This document shows, one piece after another, positions 8,201 to 9,310 of a stretch of 9,310 nucleotides of DNA (the first letter of the stretch is position 1; each line of letters starts with the position of its first letter). Location of the stretch: NCBI GenBank assembly GCA_002450985.1, contig DKBA01000005.1, positions 1-9,310 on the forward strand, given 5' to 3'. Both the position numbers and the translations under genes were made by a program. The stretch comes from Acidimicrobiia bacterium UBA6912. GTDB lineage: Bacteria; Actinomycetota; Acidimicrobiia; Spongiisociales; UBA5794. A model generated the notes under the pieces. It was not told the origin of the DNA, made no database searches, and was given only the letters and a program-made list of their open reading frames with translations.

Positions 8201-8842
8201 CGATGCGGGAGGAAGGTCGCAGTACCAGTCGTAGAAGCTCATCACGACGCCGCCGAGCAGCGACAGGAACCGGCTGCCTGCGGCGTAGCTGATCTGGGAC
8301 ATGGCCGGGATCGGCGAGAAACCTGCCACCCGGTCCGGCCCGTAGGTCTTGGTCGTGTAGACCGTCGATGCCGCGGCGATCTCGAGCGCCTCGTCCCACG
8401 AGATGCGACGGAAACCGCCCTTGCCCCTCGCCTGCTGGTAGCGGGCCCGCCAGCCCGGTTCGGTCTGGATGATCTCCCAGGCGGTGACCGGGTCGCCGAG
8501 CGCCCGCTTCTTGGCGTCGCGCCACATGTCGATCAGCTCGCCCCTGCCGTACGGGTACTTCACCCGGATCGGGCTGTACAGGTACCACGAGAAGGAAGCG
8601 CCGCGCTGGCAGCCGCGAGGCTCGTACGGAGGGAGTCCCTCCTCGAGCTCGGGGTAGTCGGTGGCCTGCATCTCCCAGGTGACGATGCCGTCCTTGACGA
8701 ACACCTCCCACGAGCAGCTTCCGGTGCAGTTGACGCCGTGCGTCGTGCGGACCCGCTTGTCGTGCTGGAAGCGGTTGCGATAGAACTCCTCCCACTGGCG
8801 GGCGGCCGGGTCGACCGTCTCTTGGATCCAGTTGTCGTTCAT
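5219..8842 (-). CDS. narG: Respiratory nitrate reductase alpha subunit NarG (Mo-bisMGD catalytic subunit)
   Basis: NarG reduces nitrate to nitrite at a molybdenum bis-molybdopterin guanine dinucleotide centre. The 1207-residue protein (E. coli about 1247) is colinear with NarG throughout. The FS0 cluster ligands are H35, C39, C43 and C78 (HGVNCTGSCSW; RGCQRGASFSWYLYS). The Mo ligand is the second Asp of SFYDWYCDLPPASP, D209, equivalent to E. coli D222. Other signatures are GPDRVAGFSPIPAMS (about 168-182), GAGANHWYHNN, SDIVLPAATWYEKDD (about 749-763) and HGKWSIHSTYSDN near residue 1065 in the dinucleotide-binding domain. No twin-arginine signal precedes H35; the N terminus keeps only a vestigial form (EEFYRNRFQHDKRVRTTHG), so the active site should face the cytoplasm. 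The ATG at 8840-8842 overlaps the cytochrome stop (ATGA), with GAGGAG six bases upstream. It ends soon after NRDTFVYVRR, lacking the short extra tail of E. coli NarG. Confidence 0.98.
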   Translation of the reverse strand: MNDNWIQETVDPAARQWEEFYRNRFQHDKRVRTTHGVNCTGSCSWEVFVKDGIVTWEMQATDYPELEEGLPPYEPRGCQRGASFSWYLYSPIRVKYPYGRGELIDMWRDAKKRALGDPVTAWEIIQTEPGWRARYQQARGKGGFRRISWDEALEIAAASTVYTTKTYGPDRVAGFSPIPAMSQISYAAGSRFLSLLGGVVMSFYDWYCDLPPASPEIWGEQTDVHEAADWYNSRFIAVVGSNVNMTRTPDTHFLSEVRHAGAKLAVFSPDFSMVAKYADWWIPANAGQDAAFWLAVDHVILTEWYRDRTTPYFDEYVKHYTDLPFLVEIDEHGQPGRCLRANRLAGYEDVEHGDWKLLVWDDEEDEPRMPNGTIGYRWAEAEKGHWNLEMADKVKGGKIAPRLSLIDRHDGVVDVAFDDFGGVAPVRRGVPVRRLATVIGTVTVTTVFDLLMARFGVHRGLAGYDAQDYDDEDVPYTPAWQEKYTGIHRDTVVKFAREWARNGELTKGKNLVIIGAGANHWYHNNLLYRSAITALMLTGSVGVNGGGLGHYVGQEKVVNQASWSSVAFGLDWGMAPRHQNTPSFHYVHSDQWRYERGYRDYDTLPEGNGHVDHTIDHQARAVRMGWLPFFPQFDANPLELVRRLRRTGAATDEEVVRAVVAELAEGKLGFAVDDPDAPSNWPRTWFIWRGNAIGTSAKGHEFFMRHYLGTHSTAIAAEPDDHGVAEVTVRPDAPIGKMDLVVDLNFRMDTSALYSDIVLPAATWYEKDDLNTTDCHSFINPMQAAVAPAWESRSDWQIFSAIAERVSRLAAGHLPDTVEDVVMIPLTHDTPDEISQPVVADWRNGEVEPIPGKTMPKFRIVTRDYAHLHEQMASLGRGTRANGVAAHGLKIPVEDYYDELARRQPFLGAPGANGDALPSLVRDREVCEVILALDPASNGELAYRAFEAEEAKTGRMLRHLGDGQRDVRWDFSDIVAQPRRVLTTPTWSGLVAKGRAYSPFTFNVEHLVPWRTLTGRQHFYLDHERYREWGEHLPVYKPRPDHSMLSETEQSLAEGQGGRMFSYITPHGKWSIHSTYSDNHRMMTLSRGGYPVWMNDKDAADLGIADNDWVELYNDNGVFVQRCVTSSRIPRNTVFVYHATERTIGIPISPRRKKRAGMNNSLTRARLKPVLMTGGYAQFSYFFNYWGPTGVNRDTFVYVRRVDRPEW

Positions 8843-9310
8843 ACCCTGCTCCTCAGTCGATCCGAATAGGCGGGACGCGGGCCCGCGATGACGAACGCCA
8901 TGAAGGCCAGCAGGAGGCCGAGGCCGAGCACGCCGCCGGCCAGCATCCAGTCGAATCCACCCGATGCGGTGGCGCCGCCCACCTCTGTCTGGGCCGCGGC
9001 CAGGAAGGCGATCAGGTCGGCGATCTCGGTCTCGGTGAGCGGCTTTTCGATGAAGATCGGCTGCATCGTCGGTGACGGCGGGTTGGCGAGCCATCCGGCG
9101 AGGCCCACCTCTCCACCGAGCCGGGAGAAGGCGTCGGTGAGGTCGGGCCCGAGCCCAGCGCCCGACTGCGAGTAGGCGCCGGCCTGGTGGCACGAGAAGC
9201 ACGCCGGTCCACCGTTCTCGAGACGAGCGGACCCGGAGAAGAGCGCCTCGCCGTGGGCGGCGTCACCGGCGACGGGCCCCGCCGGGACCGTGGTCGTCGT
9301 GCTCCCGCCG
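8839..9310 (-). CDS. Membrane-anchored c-type cytochrome, C-terminal part (start outside window)
   Basis: The frame is open from the window edge (first whole codon at 9309) to a TGA at 8839-8841, giving 156 residues. A Gly/Thr/Pro-rich linker (residues 1-13, GGSTTTTVPAGPV) leads into a class I cytochrome c domain. The haem-binding CFSCH is at 37-41, GLGPDLTDAF at 52-61, and PTMQPIF (80-86) supplies M82 as probable sixth ligand. ETEIADLIAFLAA (93-105) is the usual last helix of the fold. A membrane helix follows (about 121-142) with a short basic tail, so the haem domain should sit outside the membrane. One haem site is visible; another could lie beyond the window. Its stop overlaps the narG start (ATGA), so it is co-translated with the reductase. 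The position matches Thermus narC and the cytochrome gene next to nxrA in Nitrobacter; homology to either is not established. Confidence 0.9.
   Translation of the reverse strand, partial: GGSTTTTVPAGPVAGDAAHGEALFSGSARLENGGPACFSCHQAGAYSQSGAGLGPDLTDAFSRLGGEVGLAGWLANPPSPTMQPIFIEKPLTETEIADLIAFLAAAQTEVGGATASGGFDWMLAGGVLGLGLLLAFMAFVIAGPRPAYSDRLRSRV
8849..8854 (-). promoter_or_regulatory. Ribosome binding site of narG
   Basis: GAGGAG on the minus strand lies six bases before the narG ATG and inside the last codons of the upstream cytochrome gene. It fixes the narG start at 8842 although the frame stays open to about 9202; the upstream part is a shadow of the cytochrome gene. Confidence 0.75.

Noticed and set aside
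5219..8842. Assignment of NarG as a nitrite oxidoreductase alpha subunit (NxrA)
   Set aside because: The cytochrome neighbour allows it, but the protein is colinear with ordinary NarG and narJ/narI follow in the standard order. The sequence alone does not separate the two, so the usual name is kept.
5429..8869. Plus-strand open frame of about 1146 codons opposite narG
   Set aside because: It lies fully antisense to a gene whose every known motif is intact. Its product is a low-complexity Val/Ala/Gly/Asp/Arg mix with no domain, as expected from stop-poor antisense frames in very GC-rich DNA.
8843..9202. Longer N-terminal extension of NarG
   Set aside because: The frame is open upstream, but it overlaps the cytochrome gene, its translation is Arg-rich and motif-free, and a good ribosome binding site supports the ATG at 8842. 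The start chosen gives the usual NarG N terminus.
1..9310. Mobile elements, CRISPR arrays, tRNA or rRNA genes
   Set aside because: No transposase or integrase motif, no terminal or regularly spaced repeats and no tRNA-like fold was seen. The window is coding almost end to end.

Overview
The window is a very GC-rich stretch with dense, tightly packed genes. It is best read as part of a high-GC actinobacterium-like chromosome; this assignment rests only on base composition, codon use and gene order, and the lineage cannot be fixed from the window. Almost all of it is one minus-strand operon for a membrane-bound respiratory nitrate reductase.

Layout, in transcription order on the minus strand: (1) the C-terminal 156 residues of a membrane-anchored c-type cytochrome (8839-9310, start outside the window); (2) narG, the molybdenum catalytic subunit (5219-8842); (3) narH, the iron-sulfur subunit (3696-5207); (4) narJ, the assembly chaperone (3175-3699); (5) narI, the dihaem b membrane anchor (2459-3178); (6) a small MIP18/DUF59 iron-sulfur assembly factor (2148-2462); (7) a polytopic, histidine-containing membrane protein with NnrS-like features (1054-2151); (8) a YwiC-like membrane protein (272-1057). 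Six of the seven gene junctions are 4-base start/stop overlaps (ATGA or GTGA). The seventh, narG-narH, is an 11-base gap filled by a strong ribosome binding site. The eight genes therefore look like one translationally coupled unit. Its promoter and any regulator or nitrate transporter must lie beyond position 9310 or elsewhere.

At the other end, the last 86 residues of a plus-strand SGNH/GDSL-type hydrolase (1-261) converge on the operon, with 10 bases between the two stop codons. A GC-rich hairpin sits over the end of the YwiC-like gene.

How the parts work together: NarI would take electrons from the quinol pool through its two b haems and pass them through the NarH Fe-S chain and the NarG FS0 cluster to the Mo site, where nitrate is reduced. 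NarJ matures NarGH. The DUF59 protein may help supply the Fe-S clusters. The NnrS-like and YwiC-like proteins are accessory membrane proteins of unproven role; the first may relate to nitric oxide stress. The cytochrome c at the head of the operon recalls Thermus narC and the cytochrome c gene next to nxrA in Nitrobacter. It raises the question of a second electron partner on the outer face. All metal ligands I could check in NarG, NarH and NarI are present. The catalytic core is conventional; the interest lies in the cytochrome and the three accessory genes downstream of narI.
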